DNA of 64,000 nucleotides from Legionella worsleiensis. Its GTDB lineage: Bacteria > Pseudomonadota > Gammaproteobacteria > Legionellales > Legionellaceae. The position numbers were made by a program, and so were the translations under genes. Below, piece by piece: positions 36,650 to 46,454 of the stretch (the stretch's first letter is position 1; the number at the start of each line of letters is the position of its first letter). The notes beneath the pieces are model-generated. The model was not told the origin of the DNA and did not search any database. It worked only from the letters and a program-made list of their open reading frames with translations. The DNA lies in NCBI RefSeq assembly GCF_001467535.1, contig NZ_LNZC01000005.1:1-64000 (forward strand). Reading direction: 5' to 3'.

Positions 36650-37435
36650 CTAAATTACCAAATGCCCCTTAAGATACCAGCGACAATAGCCTGAAATAAA
36701 AACTCGGTCATCCATCAGCTCACAAAATAACTCCCCTTTTCGATGTGTTCCCTGAACTGCTCGTAAGCTGGATTTGTTGAGTTTATTTGCCCAAAAAGGA
36801 GTTAAAACACAATGAGCCGAACCTGTGACAGGATCTTCCGAAATACTGTGCTTCGGATAAAAACAACGAGAATAAAAATCAGCAACAGAACATTCTGAAG
36901 TTATTATAAGCCCTCGTTTTGGTAATTTAATCAATTCTTTTAAATCAATCTGCGCATTCTGCACTTGAATTTCGTTTTCAAGAACAAGCAAATAATCAAG
37001 ATCACTGTCATACGCTTCAATTACAGGCTGATCAATAAGTGATTTTATAAATTCAGTCGCTTCAGAGCGGGCATAATTTAATCTGGGAAAATCAAGAGTC
37101 AGACGGTCTTTTCTTTTCAACACAGACAATTGCCCACTCAAACTATGAAACGTGATGTGATCTGCAGCACGTTTTTTTGACTCGAACAATACAAAAGCTG
37201 CTGCAAGCGTAGCATGACCGCAAAGTGGAATTTCACCATTAGGGGTAAACCAGCGAATATGATATCCATTATCTGAGTCAATGACGAATGCAGTTTCTGA
37301 TAAATTATTTTCTGCGGCTATTGCCAAAAGTAACTCATCATTTAACCATTCTTCGAGAAAACAGACTGCGGCCGGATTTCCATGAAATACCTTGTCAGTA
37401 AACGCATCAATCTGAAAAAATTCAATACTATGCAC
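36650..37435 (-). CDS. PhzF-family isomerase-like protein
   Basis: The 261-residue protein belongs to the PhzF/DAPF-like family, seen as FFQIDAFTDKVFHGNPAAVC at the N-terminus and EDPVTGSAHCVLTPFWA near residue 200. It also has the IPLCGHATLAAAF motif near residue 70 with the catalytic-type residues. Members isomerise small molecules, and most have no known substrate. It precedes prpBCD on the same strand, though a role in that pathway is unsupported. The start is a GTG with GAG upstream. Confidence 0.85.
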   Translation of the reverse strand: MHSIEFFQIDAFTDKVFHGNPAAVCFLEEWLNDELLLAIAAENNLSETAFVIDSDNGYHIRWFTPNGEIPLCGHATLAAAFVLFESKKRAADHITFHSLSGQLSVLKRKDRLTLDFPRLNYARSEATEFIKSLIDQPVIEAYDSDLDYLLVLENEIQVQNAQIDLKELIKLPKRGLIITSECSVADFYSRCFYPKHSISEDPVTGSAHCVLTPFWANKLNKSSLRAVQGTHRKGELFCELMDDRVFISGYCRWYLKGHLVI

Positions 37436-37562
37436 AATTTGCTCTCATGACAAAATTGCTTATTATAGCCGATAAAGTAACGAGTTTTAAGAATTGCATT
37501 CTATGTTTCTTGAAAATCGTCGCTTCATTAGTTGCATGCTGATCTCATGAGAGGCTAAAAAG

Positions 37563-39569
37563 TTAACGTACACCACGGATTATATTTTTTCGCAAAAAGC
37601 GCGTAGGCGATATTGCCTTGATAAGAGTTCTTGGAATACACCCTATTTCATTGTTAATAAGTGAGGCAAGCCATTCTGCACATAATGGGATAGTTGTTAA
37701 TCCCCGTGAACCAAATCCAGCGCAAACATAAAGACCCGGGATGTAAGGTCCTGGATTGCCTATCCATCGTTTCGAATTGAGTTCCAATGCGCTAAATTGT
37801 TCAATAAATTCATCACGCTTCACAACAGGTCCGACAAGAGGCAAATAATCAGGAGTAGACGCCCTTACTGCCGCCCAATGATGAAGTATTTCTTTAGACC
37901 ACAAATCTGATGATGATATATTCAATAATTTACATAAATTACTTAAATCATCCTCTTCTTGAATCTGCTCAGAACTATCACCCAGGTTATAGCTTGCACC
38001 AAAGGAGTGACAACCGTTCATTGCAGGCAAAACATGTCCATCGCCACAAATAGGAATTTTAAGTAAAGAACTGTCTGAAGTTGCGGCTATTGTAGACATT
38101 TGCCCTCTAATGGGCTTTATTGGTAGATATTGTGTCTGATTAAATGCAGCCGTTTTGTTTCCAGAGCAAATGATTAAAACATCGGCCGCATTTTCGTTGA
38201 TTATCCAGCTCTTGCCATTATAAGAAAATGAATCAACCGTTGTGTTTGTGTTAAGTATAATCCCTTTTCTATCAATCAACAGCTCACAAAGTACTGGAGA
38301 ATTAATCCATCCTGACAGAGGAATGTAAAGGCCCGGATGATTAATGCTGATACCTGACAATTTTGAGGCTGCATCTGCGGTAATTAATTGACCAAGTTCT
38401 GGATAATGATGCAGCCATGTTTCAAGACTTGTTTGCCGTTGAAGCTCTTTATCATCATAAGCGAGCAAAAGAGAGCCGTTTAATTCTCCTAGCTCAGGAT
38501 ATTGTCTTAACATGCCTTTGTATATTTTATTCGCATAAAGAAAAGACGAGAGCATCAATTGGGTTAAGGGGGAATCATAAGCAGACAATTTCGGAAATAA
38601 AACAGCCTGATAATTCCCAGAGGCGCCAGCCCCTACAGCATGCCGCTCGTCAAACAGAGTTACCGTCCAACCTCGGTTAGCCAGACAATGAGCCATAAAA
38701 CAACCAGCAAGACCACCACCAATTATGTGCGCTGTTTTATTTTCTGATTTAAAGGGAATACTCGCATGCCAAGGAGTTTGTTTAACAGAATAATAGTGAG
38801 ATTGTGGTTTTTTATAAACACCTGAAAGCATATGTCTTTTTGGGCCAAATCCTTTTTTCTTTTCGACTGTAAAACCCGCTTGGGATAATGAAGATTTTAC
38901 AATTTGAGCTGCAGTATAAGTGGCGTAGGTAGCATTTTCTTTAGATAACATAGCCAATACGGAAAAAAGAGGATAAGACCACATGTCTTCATTTTTAGCG
39001 GGTGAAAATCCATCCAGATACCAGGCATCTATAAAGCTCTGGCGTAGTTTTGATTCAAGAATGGCGTCGCCACAAACCAATAATTGTTCAAAGCATTCCA
39101 AAGCGTCACCTAACATCAGCGTAAGCTTGATGCGACCATTGCAGAATGATAAGTGATGATATCCTTGGGTCAGCACTGGGTATTGCTCATATAACTGTAT
39201 GGCGTATTGCGAGAGTTCAGGCCAAAGTGCCAGGCAACGCTGCAAATCGCTAAGGCGCAAGGGATGTTTTTCACAGGAAAAATAATGTAAACGAGCAGAC
39301 GCTGGTGCGAATTCTTCCCACAGTTTTAAAGTCACAAGAAAATTCAACCCTGAGCCAAAACCAGTTTCACCAATATTAAAGAGTGTATCAGTGGAATTGG
39401 GAAGCTCAGACCACCTCTCGAGAAGATGATTTCCGTTAATGAATACGTAACGACTCTGCCTTATTCCACTTTCTGAAGAGCTGTAGACATCCTCATATCG
39501 TTTGGAAAAAGGCAAATCGTTATGCCAATCAAGATTTGCTACCTCTATAGGAGCGAATGGTTTACTCAA
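37563..39569 (-). CDS. mnmC: bifunctional tRNA 5-methylaminomethyl-2-thiouridine modification enzyme
   Basis: MnmC makes mnm5s2U34 in tRNAs for Lys, Glu and Gln. The N-terminal half, about residues 1-265, is the methyltransferase (DUF752) with GETGFGSGLNFLVTL and DAWYLDGFSPAKNEDMWS. The C-terminal half is an FAD oxidoreductase with the Rossmann motif IIGGGLAGCFMAHCLA near residue 283 and VCAGFGSRGLTTIPLCAEWLA near the end. The 668-residue size matches the E. coli enzyme. The start is TTG, aligning with the family N-terminus; an upstream AGGA-like site supports it. Confidence 0.93.
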   Translation of the reverse strand: MSKPFAPIEVANLDWHNDLPFSKRYEDVYSSSESGIRQSRYVFINGNHLLERWSELPNSTDTLFNIGETGFGSGLNFLVTLKLWEEFAPASARLHYFSCEKHPLRLSDLQRCLALWPELSQYAIQLYEQYPVLTQGYHHLSFCNGRIKLTLMLGDALECFEQLLVCGDAILESKLRQSFIDAWYLDGFSPAKNEDMWSYPLFSVLAMLSKENATYATYTAAQIVKSSLSQAGFTVEKKKGFGPKRHMLSGVYKKPQSHYYSVKQTPWHASIPFKSENKTAHIIGGGLAGCFMAHCLANRGWTVTLFDERHAVGAGASGNYQAVLFPKLSAYDSPLTQLMLSSFLYANKIYKGMLRQYPELGELNGSLLLAYDDKELQRQTSLETWLHHYPELGQLITADAASKLSGISINHPGLYIPLSGWINSPVLCELLIDRKGIILNTNTTVDSFSYNGKSWIINENAADVLIICSGNKTAAFNQTQYLPIKPIRGQMSTIAATSDSSLLKIPICGDGHVLPAMNGCHSFGASYNLGDSSEQIQEEDDLSNLCKLLNISSSDLWSKEILHHWAAVRASTPDYLPLVGPVVKRDEFIEQFSALELNSKRWIGNPGPYIPGLYVCAGFGSRGLTTIPLCAEWLASLINNEIGCIPRTLIKAISPTRFLRKNIIRGVR

Positions 39570-39638
39570 AGAAGCCTGCTCTTCCTAAAGTTAATACAGT
39601 TATTCAAGAACAAGTATTTGACTTGATAAATAATCATT

Positions 39639-40925
39639 TTAAGTACCCAGCTGCCTCAAAACCTGCTCTGCTGCGGCCTGAGTTTTGTTAATCTCAAGCT
39701 CGCCATGAGCAATGGAGACAAAGCCCGCCTCATACATTGACGGAGCCAGATAAATACCGTGCTGCAACATACCGTGATAAAATTGTCTGAAGAGTTGTTC
39801 ATCAGAAGATGCAACATCACCAAAATCACACACCTCTTCTTTATCAGTGAAGCAAAAACCAAACATCCCACCCAATGACGCTGTAAACAAGGGAATATTA
39901 GCGGATTGGGCAACCTCAGATAAAACAGAGGTGAGTTTTTGGGTCGTTTGATTTAATTGATTAAAAAACCCAGGTTGTTCCAATTCAGTTAGAGTTGCCA
40001 ATCCGGCGGCCATGGCTAAAGGATTGCCCGACAAAGTACCTGCTTGATATACAGGGCCCTCAGGCGCAAGAAAAGACATAATGTCATCTCGACCACCAAG
40101 AGCGCCAACGGGCATTCCACCGCCAATTATCTTGCCAAAAGTAGTGATATCCGGTTTAACACCAAATAAACCCTGCGCACCTTGCAAACCAACTCTAAAT
40201 CCGGTCATCACCTCGTCAAAAATCAACACGGCATTATACCGATCGCACAGTTCACGAAGCCCCTCTAAAAATCCGGGTTTAGGAGGAATAAATCCCATAT
40301 TACCGGCAACAGGCTCAATGATCACAGTAGCAATGTCGTCTGGGTATTTGGCAAATAACTGGGAAACTTGATCCAGATTATTAAAATCAGCGGTCAGGGT
40401 ATGTTCGGTAATACTGGCAGGAATTCCTGGTGTTGATGGGATTCCCAAGGTGAGCAAACCCGATCCGGCCTTAACCAGTAAACTGTCGCTATGACCATGG
40501 TAACAGCCGTTAAATTTAATAAATTTGTTTCTTTGGGTATATCCTCTGGCCAGTCTTATTGCGGTCATAGTTGCCTCAGTGCCGGAATTGACCATTCGTA
40601 TTTTTTCAACTGAGGGCATTATTGAAATGATTTTTTTTGCCAAAAGTATTTCAAGCTCAGTTGGCGCCCCAAAGCTCATTCCACTGTGTAAAACACGTTC
40701 TACAGCCGCAATTACTTTGGGATGACAATGCCCAAGAATAAGAGGCCCCCATGAGCCCACATAGTCTATGTACTGATTATCATCTTCATCAATCAAATAG
40801 GCGCCTTTACCTTGTTTGAAAAAGAGAGGGTCACCGCCTACTCCTTTGAATGCCCGAACGGGTGAATTAACACCACCAGGAATCACTGATTGAGCCTGAA
40901 CAAATAAACTGGATGATCGAGACAT
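39639..40925 (-). CDS. hemL: glutamate-1-semialdehyde 2,1-aminomutase
   Basis: HemL makes 5-aminolevulinate, the first committed haem precursor in the C5 pathway. The 428-residue PLP enzyme has [17 protein letters not shown] near residue 115, FDEVMTGFR and the PLP lysine in [17 protein letters not shown]. The start at 40925 has GGTGAG upstream; a longer in-frame reading lacks such support. The protoporphyrinogen oxidase gene hemJ lies nearby on the same strand, though separated by the rubredoxin gene. Confidence 0.94.
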   Translation of the reverse strand: MSRSSSLFVQAQSVIPGGVNSPVRAFKGVGGDPLFFKQGKGAYLIDEDDNQYIDYVGSWGPLILGHCHPKVIAAVERVLHSGMSFGAPTELEILLAKKIISIMPSVEKIRMVNSGTEATMTAIRLARGYTQRNKFIKFNGCYHGHSDSLLVKAGSGLLTLGIPSTPGIPASITEHTLTADFNNLDQVSQLFAKYPDDIATVIIEPVAGNMGFIPPKPGFLEGLRELCDRYNAVLIFDEVMTGFRVGLQGAQGLFGVKPDITTFGKIIGGGMPVGALGGRDDIMSFLAPEGPVYQAGTLSGNPLAMAAGLATLTELEQPGFFNQLNQTTQKLTSVLSEVAQSANIPLFTASLGGMFGFCFTDKEEVCDFGDVASSDEQLFRQFYHGMLQHGIYLAPSMYEAGFVSIAHGELEINKTQAAAEQVLRQLGT

Positions 40926-41296
40926 ATAACACTCACCATGAACAGAAAAGAAAAATTGGTACAAATTGACAAAATTTGTTTAAAACGTTTTATCAATTTA
41001 CGAAACACCAAAGCAGCATGAGTTGCCTTTTTAATTATTATATCCCCTTTGGTAGGCGGACAATTTAAAACAAATTAAAACATTTCTGAAGGCCAATTAT
41101 TAAAAAAATAAATAAAGCCTTTTGTAGTCACAGCAGAGGCGCACATCGCTCAGATTATCGCCTTTGCAAACAGTGTTTTTCCGATGGTACAATCATTCAA
41201 TGACATTAGCAAAAAAAACCGTGTTGAGTTCATGGTTTAACTTTACTTAACGCACAACAGTATATAGATTATGCAATTTTTTTGAGAGTATTTATT
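40926..41296. other. intergenic region between hemL and the rubredoxin gene
   Basis: These 371 bases separate two divergent genes and hold no ORF or tRNA-like structure that I can see. They are AT-rich and probably contain both promoters. No operator or riboswitch is apparent. Confidence 0.5.
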
Positions 41297-41473
41297 ATGC
41301 AAGAGTTTAAAAAGTACATATGCGTTATCTGCGGTTTCATTTACGATGAAGCTGAAGGATGGCCTGAAGATGGTATTGAACCGGGCACACTTTGGGCTGA
41401 TGTTCCTGAAAACTGGTTTTGCCCTGATTGCGGCGCAGGAAAAGAAGACTTCGATATGGTTGAAATTGATTAA
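41297..41473 (+). CDS. rubredoxin
   Basis: This 58-residue protein is a typical rubredoxin: [13 protein letters not shown] and the second pair [11 protein letters not shown] supply four cysteines in two CX2C loops that bind one iron. It acts as a small electron carrier. GAGAG lies eight bases ahead of the chosen ATG, and an upstream ATG would add a short hydrophobic lead of no use. The dedicated reductase is not adjacent. Confidence 0.93.
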   Translation: MQEFKKYICVICGFIYDEAEGWPEDGIEPGTLWADVPENWFCPDCGAGKEDFDMVEID

Positions 41474-41490
41474 TCATCCGTACAATGGCA

Positions 41491-41519
41491 CTCTGTTGGT
41501 GTCCAGCACCAACAAAGAG
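41491..41519. terminator. hairpin between the rubredoxin gene and hemJ
   Basis: GTTGGTG (41495-41501) pairs with CACCAAC (41507-41513), extended by CTCT and AGAG around a two-base bulge. It lies between two convergent genes and may end both transcripts. Poly-T tracts are short. Confidence 0.6.
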
Positions 41520-41527
41520 CCAGTTTA

Positions 41528-41950
41528 TTAAAAAGGTTTTACCACAACCAAAATAACAATTGAAATCAGCAATAGTGTCGGCAATTCGTTGAATACTCGA
41601 TAAAAAAACGAAGACCTTTTATTTATATCTTTAGCAAAACCTTTAAGATAATAGCCACAGGTTAAATGGTAAAACCATAATAACAGCACGAGAAACAACT
41701 TGGCATGCATCCATCCTGCTTTTAAATAATAACCCGTATTAAAATAAATCAAGCAAATACCCAAGACTGAAGTAACAACCGCAGCAGGCCAGGTTATTCC
41801 GTAATAAAGCCTTCGCTCCATAATTTTGAATCGTTGCACACTGACTATATCATCGGCTTGTGCGTGATATACAAACAATCTGGGTAAATAAAATAAACCA
41901 GCAAACCAAGCTACAAGTGCGATGATATGAAACGCTTTAATCAACAACAT
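41528..41950 (-). CDS. hemJ: protoporphyrinogen oxidase HemJ
   Basis: HemJ carries out the penultimate haem step in many bacteria that lack HemG and HemY. The 140-residue membrane protein has about four helices and the family phrases FHIIALVAWFAGLFYLPRLFVYH and the conserved His near residue 8, plus MERRLYYGITWPA. It starts one base after the TerC-like gene ends, suggesting co-transcription. Together with hemL it makes this a haem neighbourhood. Confidence 0.88.
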   Translation of the reverse strand: MLLIKAFHIIALVAWFAGLFYLPRLFVYHAQADDIVSVQRFKIMERRLYYGITWPAAVVTSVLGICLIYFNTGYYLKAGWMHAKLFLVLLLWFYHLTCGYYLKGFAKDINKRSSFFYRVFNELPTLLLISIVILVVVKPF

Positions 41951-41951
41951 A

Positions 41952-42683
41952 CTACTTCCCCTTGTTTTTTTTTCGTTTTCTTCTGGTGCGCCTTAACAAA
42001 TTCAAAGCTTCTACGCCCAAAGAAAATCCCATTGCAAAATATAAATAACCTCTTGGTATATGAAAGGAAAAACCATCAGCAACCAGAACAGTACCAATCA
42101 AAATGAGATAGCTAAGCGCAAGCATTTTAATTGTGGGGTGTTTTGTAATAAATTCACTCACCGGCTCGCTGGCGTAAATCATGATAATAATGGCACATGT
42201 GATAGCTAAGGCCATAACCCAAAAATGAGAAGTTAAACCCACAGCTGTCAAGACGCTGTCAAGAGAAAAAATAATATCCAGCAAAGCAACCTGAATAATT
42301 ACGCCCCGGAATGTAGCTGATGCAGAAGTTCCGTGAGGCAAAGAATTGGTTCTTGATTCATTGGTTACGTCCTGATGAATTTCATCTGTAGATTTCCATA
42401 TTAAAAAAGCACCACCCAAACAAAGGAATATGTCACGAGCCGAAAAAGTCATGTCGCCAATGGAAAACAAAGGTTTAACAAGTTTTACCATAAAAACGGC
42501 CGAGGCCAATAACATCAAACGGGTCATCCAAGCAAAGGTAAGCCCCCATCTTCGTGCTTTTTTTCTTTTCTCCTGAGGGAGTTTTTCGGTTAAAATTGAT
42601 AAAATTACCAAATTATCAATACCCAAAACAACCTCGAGAACGATTAAGGCAATCAAGCTCAAGACAACATCAAAAAACTCCAT
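41952..42683 (-). CDS. TerC-family membrane protein
   Basis: The 243-residue protein has about seven membrane helices. It shows the TerC signatures: EVVLGIDNLVILSIL near residue 20 and LLDIIFSLDSVLTAVGL near residue 130, with conserved acidic residues in helices. The family exports metal ions such as manganese or loads exported proteins with metal; the exact function here is unknown. AAGGGA precedes the ATG, and a TTG six bases earlier is a possible start. It is likely co-transcribed with hemJ. Confidence 0.86.
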   Translation of the reverse strand: MEFFDVVLSLIALIVLEVVLGIDNLVILSILTEKLPQEKRKKARRWGLTFAWMTRLMLLASAVFMVKLVKPLFSIGDMTFSARDIFLCLGGAFLIWKSTDEIHQDVTNESRTNSLPHGTSASATFRGVIIQVALLDIIFSLDSVLTAVGLTSHFWVMALAITCAIIIMIYASEPVSEFITKHPTIKMLALSYLILIGTVLVADGFSFHIPRGYLYFAMGFSLGVEALNLLRRTRRKRKKNKGK

Positions 42684-42807
42684 ATTCAATCCCTTTATGT
42701 TTTAATCAAACCATTCTCTCTAAAATTTTTGTAAAGGTAAATGATTCACTTTATTGATTTGCTTCGTTATAATTATCTTGGTTTAATCAATTTTGTGAGA
42801 ATTAGCA

Positions 42808-44139
42808 ATCATCAAATTTATCAAAAAGCTGTTAAAGAAAAACAGGAGTCACAAACCTCCGGTTAATTCAGCTTACATCATTCCTCGAAGCAAGCATTCG
42901 ATATCTAAAACGGATATTAGCTCTAATGCGATAAAAGTGCTTAATCGTTTAATCAGCAACGGATTTCAGGCGTATCTTGTTGGCGGTAGTGTTCGGGATC
43001 TTCTGTTACATAAAGCCCCAAAAGATTTTGATGTGGCTACTAATGCAACGCCCAATGAAGTCAAAAATCTGTTCCGTAATGGCAGGATTATAGGTCGCCG
43101 TTTTAAGCTGGTACACATTCTTTTCCATAGAGAAATCATTGAGGTAGCCACCTTTAGAGGCCACGATGCCGTTGACTCCAGCCAGCAAACCAATGAACGG
43201 GGCATGCTTGTCAGAGACAATGTTTACGGCACTCTCGATGAAGATGCATGGCGTCGGGACTTTACCATTAATTCCCTCTACTATAATATTGACGACTCAA
43301 CCATCATAGATTTCACTGGTGGCGTTAATGACGTACAAAACCAATTAATTCGTATGATAGGTGATCCTGTAACTCGTTACAAAGAAGATCCCGTCAGAAT
43401 GTTGAGGGCTATTCGATTTAGTGCAAAACTGCACTTTAAACTGGCACCAGAAACAGAAGCTCCTTTTCCTGATATAAGTCATTTAATAACCCATGTGTCA
43501 AATTCACGTTTATTTGACGAAATGACCAAGCTATACCAGTGCGGTGAAGCAGAGACAGTACAAAAACTACTCATTCAGTATGGTTTGTTTGAACATTTAT
43601 GCCCGCAAACCTTTAAGCTGTTTTCTAGCGACTATCCAGTCAAGGCACTGTTGGGTATTGCTCTTGAAAATACAGATACCCGTATCCGTGATAATAAACC
43701 GGTAACTCCGGCATTTCTTTTTGCCGTATTATTATGGTTTCCCATGATCGAAACCTCAAAAAAATTACAAAAAGAAGGGCTCGATCCTCTACCTGCAATA
43801 GAAAAAGCAATGTCATTAACCATTGCAGAGCAAAATAAAATCATATCTATACCCAAACGCTACAGCCAGGTAGTCAGGGAAATATGGTTATTACAATACC
43901 GATTTCAGAAAAGAATGGGTGGTCGAGCTTTCAATTTGCTGCAACATCCACGTTTTAGAGCCGCATTTGATTTTATGGCATTAAGAGCCTTGGCTGGAGA
44001 CGAATCCATTGAGCTTGCACAATGGTGGACTACGTTTCAGGAAGTTGATGAGACAGAACAAGGAAAAATGGTAGCAATACTGACACCTGCGCCCTCTTCT
44101 AAACCAAGACGTAAACGCAAGCCCAAAATTGCAAAATGA
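42808..44139 (+). CDS. pcnB: poly(A) polymerase I, with probable non-AUG start
   Basis: PcnB adds poly(A) tails that direct RNA decay. The nucleotidyltransferase domain has VGGSVRDLLLHKAPKDFDVATNA and the RRDFTINSLYYN motif. A conserved N-terminal extension is coded upstream of the first canonical start (GTG 42937): residues reading IIPRSKHSISKTDISSNAIKVL match IPREQHAISRKDIS of E. coli PcnB. An in-frame TGA at 42796-42798 rules out anything earlier, and no ATG, GTG or TTG lies in between. ATC at 42808 or 42811 after GTGAG is therefore the likely start, recalling the AUU start of E. coli pcnB. The encoded protein is about 443 residues. Confidence 0.85.
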   Translation: MIKFIKKLLKKNRSHKPPVNSAYIIPRSKHSISKTDISSNAIKVLNRLISNGFQAYLVGGSVRDLLLHKAPKDFDVATNATPNEVKNLFRNGRIIGRRFKLVHILFHREIIEVATFRGHDAVDSSQQTNERGMLVRDNVYGTLDEDAWRRDFTINSLYYNIDDSTIIDFTGGVNDVQNQLIRMIGDPVTRYKEDPVRMLRAIRFSAKLHFKLAPETEAPFPDISHLITHVSNSRLFDEMTKLYQCGEAETVQKLLIQYGLFEHLCPQTFKLFSSDYPVKALLGIALENTDTRIRDNKPVTPAFLFAVLLWFPMIETSKKLQKEGLDPLPAIEKAMSLTIAEQNKIISIPKRYSQVVREIWLLQYRFQKRMGGRAFNLLQHPRFRAAFDFMALRALAGDESIELAQWWTTFQEVDETEQGKMVAILTPAPSSKPRRKRKPKIAK

Positions 44140-44549
44140 ATATTTGCTTTTTAAGTTTGGGTTCCAATCAAAAATCACCCGAACGGCAGATTAGGATGGT
44201 CATTAAAGAACTTAATGCCATCCCAACTAGCGCCGTTCTCTGCTGCTCACAAATTTATTGGACTAAAGCCTGGGGACTAAAGAGCCAACAGGACTTTTGC
44301 AATGCTGTTGTTAAAATTAGCACTCGTTTAAAACCTGAAATGTTGCTCAGATGGTGCCAAAAAATAGAAAAGAAGCACCTGAGAATCAGAAAAAAACGTT
44401 GGGGTCCAAGGACTCTTGATGTTGATATCATCTTGTATGGCGACAGAGCGATTCATACTAAGAATCTCATCATACCTCATCCACATTACTTACACAGAGA
44501 CTTTGTTATCGAACCATTACTGGAAATTAATCCGTCAATAAAATTATAA
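44136..44549 (+). CDS. folK: 2-amino-4-hydroxy-6-hydroxymethyldihydropteridine pyrophosphokinase
   Basis: FolK transfers pyrophosphate from ATP to the hydroxymethyl-pterin in folate synthesis. The 137-residue protein has LSLGSNQ at its N-terminus and the signature RWGPRTLDVDIILYG, which contains the metal-binding aspartates. It is slightly short against the usual 150-160 residues, but motifs are intact. Its ATG overlaps the pcnB stop codon by four bases, as in many gamma-proteobacteria, so the two are coupled. Confidence 0.92.
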   Translation: MNICFLSLGSNQKSPERQIRMVIKELNAIPTSAVLCCSQIYWTKAWGLKSQQDFCNAVVKISTRLKPEMLLRWCQKIEKKHLRIRKKRWGPRTLDVDIILYGDRAIHTKNLIIPHPHYLHRDFVIEPLLEINPSIKL

Positions 44550-44555
44550 ATCTAC

Positions 44556-44582
44556 TTGATAGTCTCTTTAGTCGACTATAAT
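44556..44582 (+). promoter_or_regulatory. possible promoter of the UspA gene
   Basis: A perfect TATAAT (44577-44582) follows TTGATA (44556-44561) with a short 15-base spacer. It starts 35 bases before the ATG. The short spacing lowers confidence. Confidence 0.4.
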
Positions 44583-44616
44583 TTAGTTAAACATTCCAAT
44601 ATAACATGAGGTTATT

Positions 44617-45036
44617 ATGTACACTGATATTCTATTTGCGTGCGACTTACTTAACGAACACTATCATTTGGCTGAAAAAGCGTCTCAAATAGCCAAACAA
44701 TTTAATGCAAAATTATATTTGCTGCACGTGATAGAATTACCAGCCAGCGTACAATTAGCTCAGGGTTTAGGATTCACTGAATTAGCTAATCCCGCCAAAG
44801 ATGACGCCCAAACCGTCTTATCTTTAATTGGAGAACAACTGAAAGTTCCAGGTGAACGCCAATTTGTAGAAATAGGATCCGTCAAAGAACATGTGTTTAA
44901 TAAAGTTAAAGAACTCGGATGCCAGCTGGTTATTATGGGAAATCATTCATCCAAAGGATTACAAACTTTTCTTGGAAGCACCGCTCATGCCACTGTAAAC
45001 CATGCCCCCTGTGATGTATTGACTTTGAAAATTTAA
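44617..45036 (+). CDS. universal stress protein, UspA family
   Basis: The 139-residue protein shows the UspA alpha/beta fold: AKLYLLHVIELP, the GSVKEHVFNKVKELGCQLVIMGNHSSKGLQTFLGSTAHATVNHAPCDVLTLKI stretch is typical; its MGNHS...FLGSTA segment is the ATP-loop region. UspA proteins are soluble stress-linked proteins of varied binding. GAGG precedes the ATG. It stands alone. Confidence 0.86.
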   Translation: MYTDILFACDLLNEHYHLAEKASQIAKQFNAKLYLLHVIELPASVQLAQGLGFTELANPAKDDAQTVLSLIGEQLKVPGERQFVEIGSVKEHVFNKVKELGCQLVIMGNHSSKGLQTFLGSTAHATVNHAPCDVLTLKI

Positions 45037-45203
45037 ATCGAACCCAAATACTATTGAGTATGTCAGGGAGCCTACTCGCTGTACTCTGAATAATGATGTC
45101 TTTTTCAATAGGACGGCTCTATTGTTGCTGCCAAGTTGGATTGTTAATAAAAGGCCTAATATGCTACTATTGCCCTATTAATCAATTGACGTGATGATAG
45201 AAA

Positions 45204-45950
45204 ATGACTTCATTGACCAAGGCATGGCAATCATACATTGCATGTCGAAGCATACTTTGGTGGCCTTTAAGCTTTTTACTGTTAACACCTTTGGCAACAC
45301 TCATAGTTTTTGGTTTCATTATCCCCTTAGGCCTCGAACAGTTCGGGCTCATTACGTTTAATCATCCTGTTTTAAATTTCATGTATCTTAGTCTGGCAGG
45401 AATCCTGATTTTCTTTTCAATAGTTCCTTGGCTTGATGGCTTGTACAAAACAATTTTTTCTTATCTGAATGGTGAGGAAATTGATGAAAACACCGGATTT
45501 AGAGAGTTACATGATGCGAAAAATACGGGCATAGGCTTATTTGTAATGATAATAATAACTGCCCTCGCAAGTTCTTTGATTGTTTTTTTTAAATTTCTCA
45601 AATTACCCCTATTTTTAATTACTTATCCATGTATTCTTTTTACGCCGCTGTTAATAGTAACCAACAATGCATCACCCATTTTTGCATGGCGGGATTCAAT
45701 TAAACTGGCTTTGAACAATTGGCGTTTAACCTTGAAAATTTTTGGTGTAAGAGTTTTGACGATCTTATCCTTATATGTTCCAATAGTATTAATGATTTGG
45801 TCAGCGCATCTACCCAGAGTTTTTTTTGTATTTTTTATTCTTATTATGTCGGTGATATTGGTACATAACATCATTAAACTGGTTCCTTTTTATTTTTTTT
45901 ATCCTGCCTATGAATTTAAAAATCATCTTTCCTCGTCTGATTCATTTTAA
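45204..45950 (+). CDS. polytopic membrane protein of unknown function
   Basis: The 248-residue protein has about six membrane helices with a central hydrophilic loop around residue 90 (NGEEIDENTGFRELHDAKN). No catalytic or transport motif is recognised. Its overall layout resembles small DUF-type inner-membrane proteins with paired helices. The ribosome-binding site is weak. It may be transcribed alone, ending at the hairpin near 46108. Confidence 0.6.
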   Translation: MTSLTKAWQSYIACRSILWWPLSFLLLTPLATLIVFGFIIPLGLEQFGLITFNHPVLNFMYLSLAGILIFFSIVPWLDGLYKTIFSYLNGEEIDENTGFRELHDAKNTGIGLFVMIIITALASSLIVFFKFLKLPLFLITYPCILFTPLLIVTNNASPIFAWRDSIKLALNNWRLTLKIFGVRVLTILSLYVPIVLMIWSAHLPRVFFVFFILIMSVILVHNIIKLVPFYFFYPAYEFKNHLSSSDSF

Positions 45951-46454
45951 CCTTAATTATTTGTGAATCGACTTTATGCTTATCTGGTTAAGCGGCTATT
46001 TCTAAAAAACACGCCCCTCCCAATCAGAGCACATCCCTAATAGAGCTTTATCACCTAATATCTTAAGTTTGGATTAACCTGAATCCTTACCTTGCAAGTA
46101 TTTACATTAACAGTAAAGCTGTTACTATTTTATTTTGAACGATTCGGATGTGTATGAATTTGCTTTTTCTCAGTTGGGATTGGACTAAAGTGTTATTCGA
46201 TCATCACAATTTAACGCATCTAAAATATCAATTCGAGCACATTACTCGAGTTAAAGGGATAGTTTAAGTCCATCACACAACTCAAGTATGACACTGTATT
46301 CAGCAAGGAGCATCATGAAACAGTACCTGATTTTTTCACTGTATCTAATCGACTGTCATACCGTTGTTACGAAGTGAATAAAGTATAATGATTTAATTTC
46401 CCATAATAATGAGCTTTTAGCGACTCATTACAACGCATCTTAAGGACAAGACTC
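45951..46454. other. 504-base non-coding region
   Basis: The region holds a plausible terminator at 46108-46136, a 37-codon ORF (46154-46267) with no clear ribosome-binding site and a 20-codon ORF (46315-46377) after a perfect AAGGAG. Neither matches a family I know. The string TTAACGCATCTAAA near 46210 resembles the terminal repeat of the element at 31902. The promoter of the repeat-protein gene probably lies here. Confidence 0.4.
46108..46136 (+). terminator. predicted terminator after the membrane protein gene
   Basis: TAACAG and CTGTTA form a stem around TAAAG, followed by CTATTTTATTTT. It is a modest intrinsic terminator about 160 bases after the upstream stop codon. Confidence 0.5.

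Noticed and set aside
42937-44139. GTG at 42937 as the start of pcnB
   Set aside because: It would cut off a conserved N-terminal segment whose coding sequence is intact immediately upstream.
46154-46267. 37-codon ORF in the long intergenic region
   Set aside because: No ribosome-binding site and no recognisable family; length is expected by chance.
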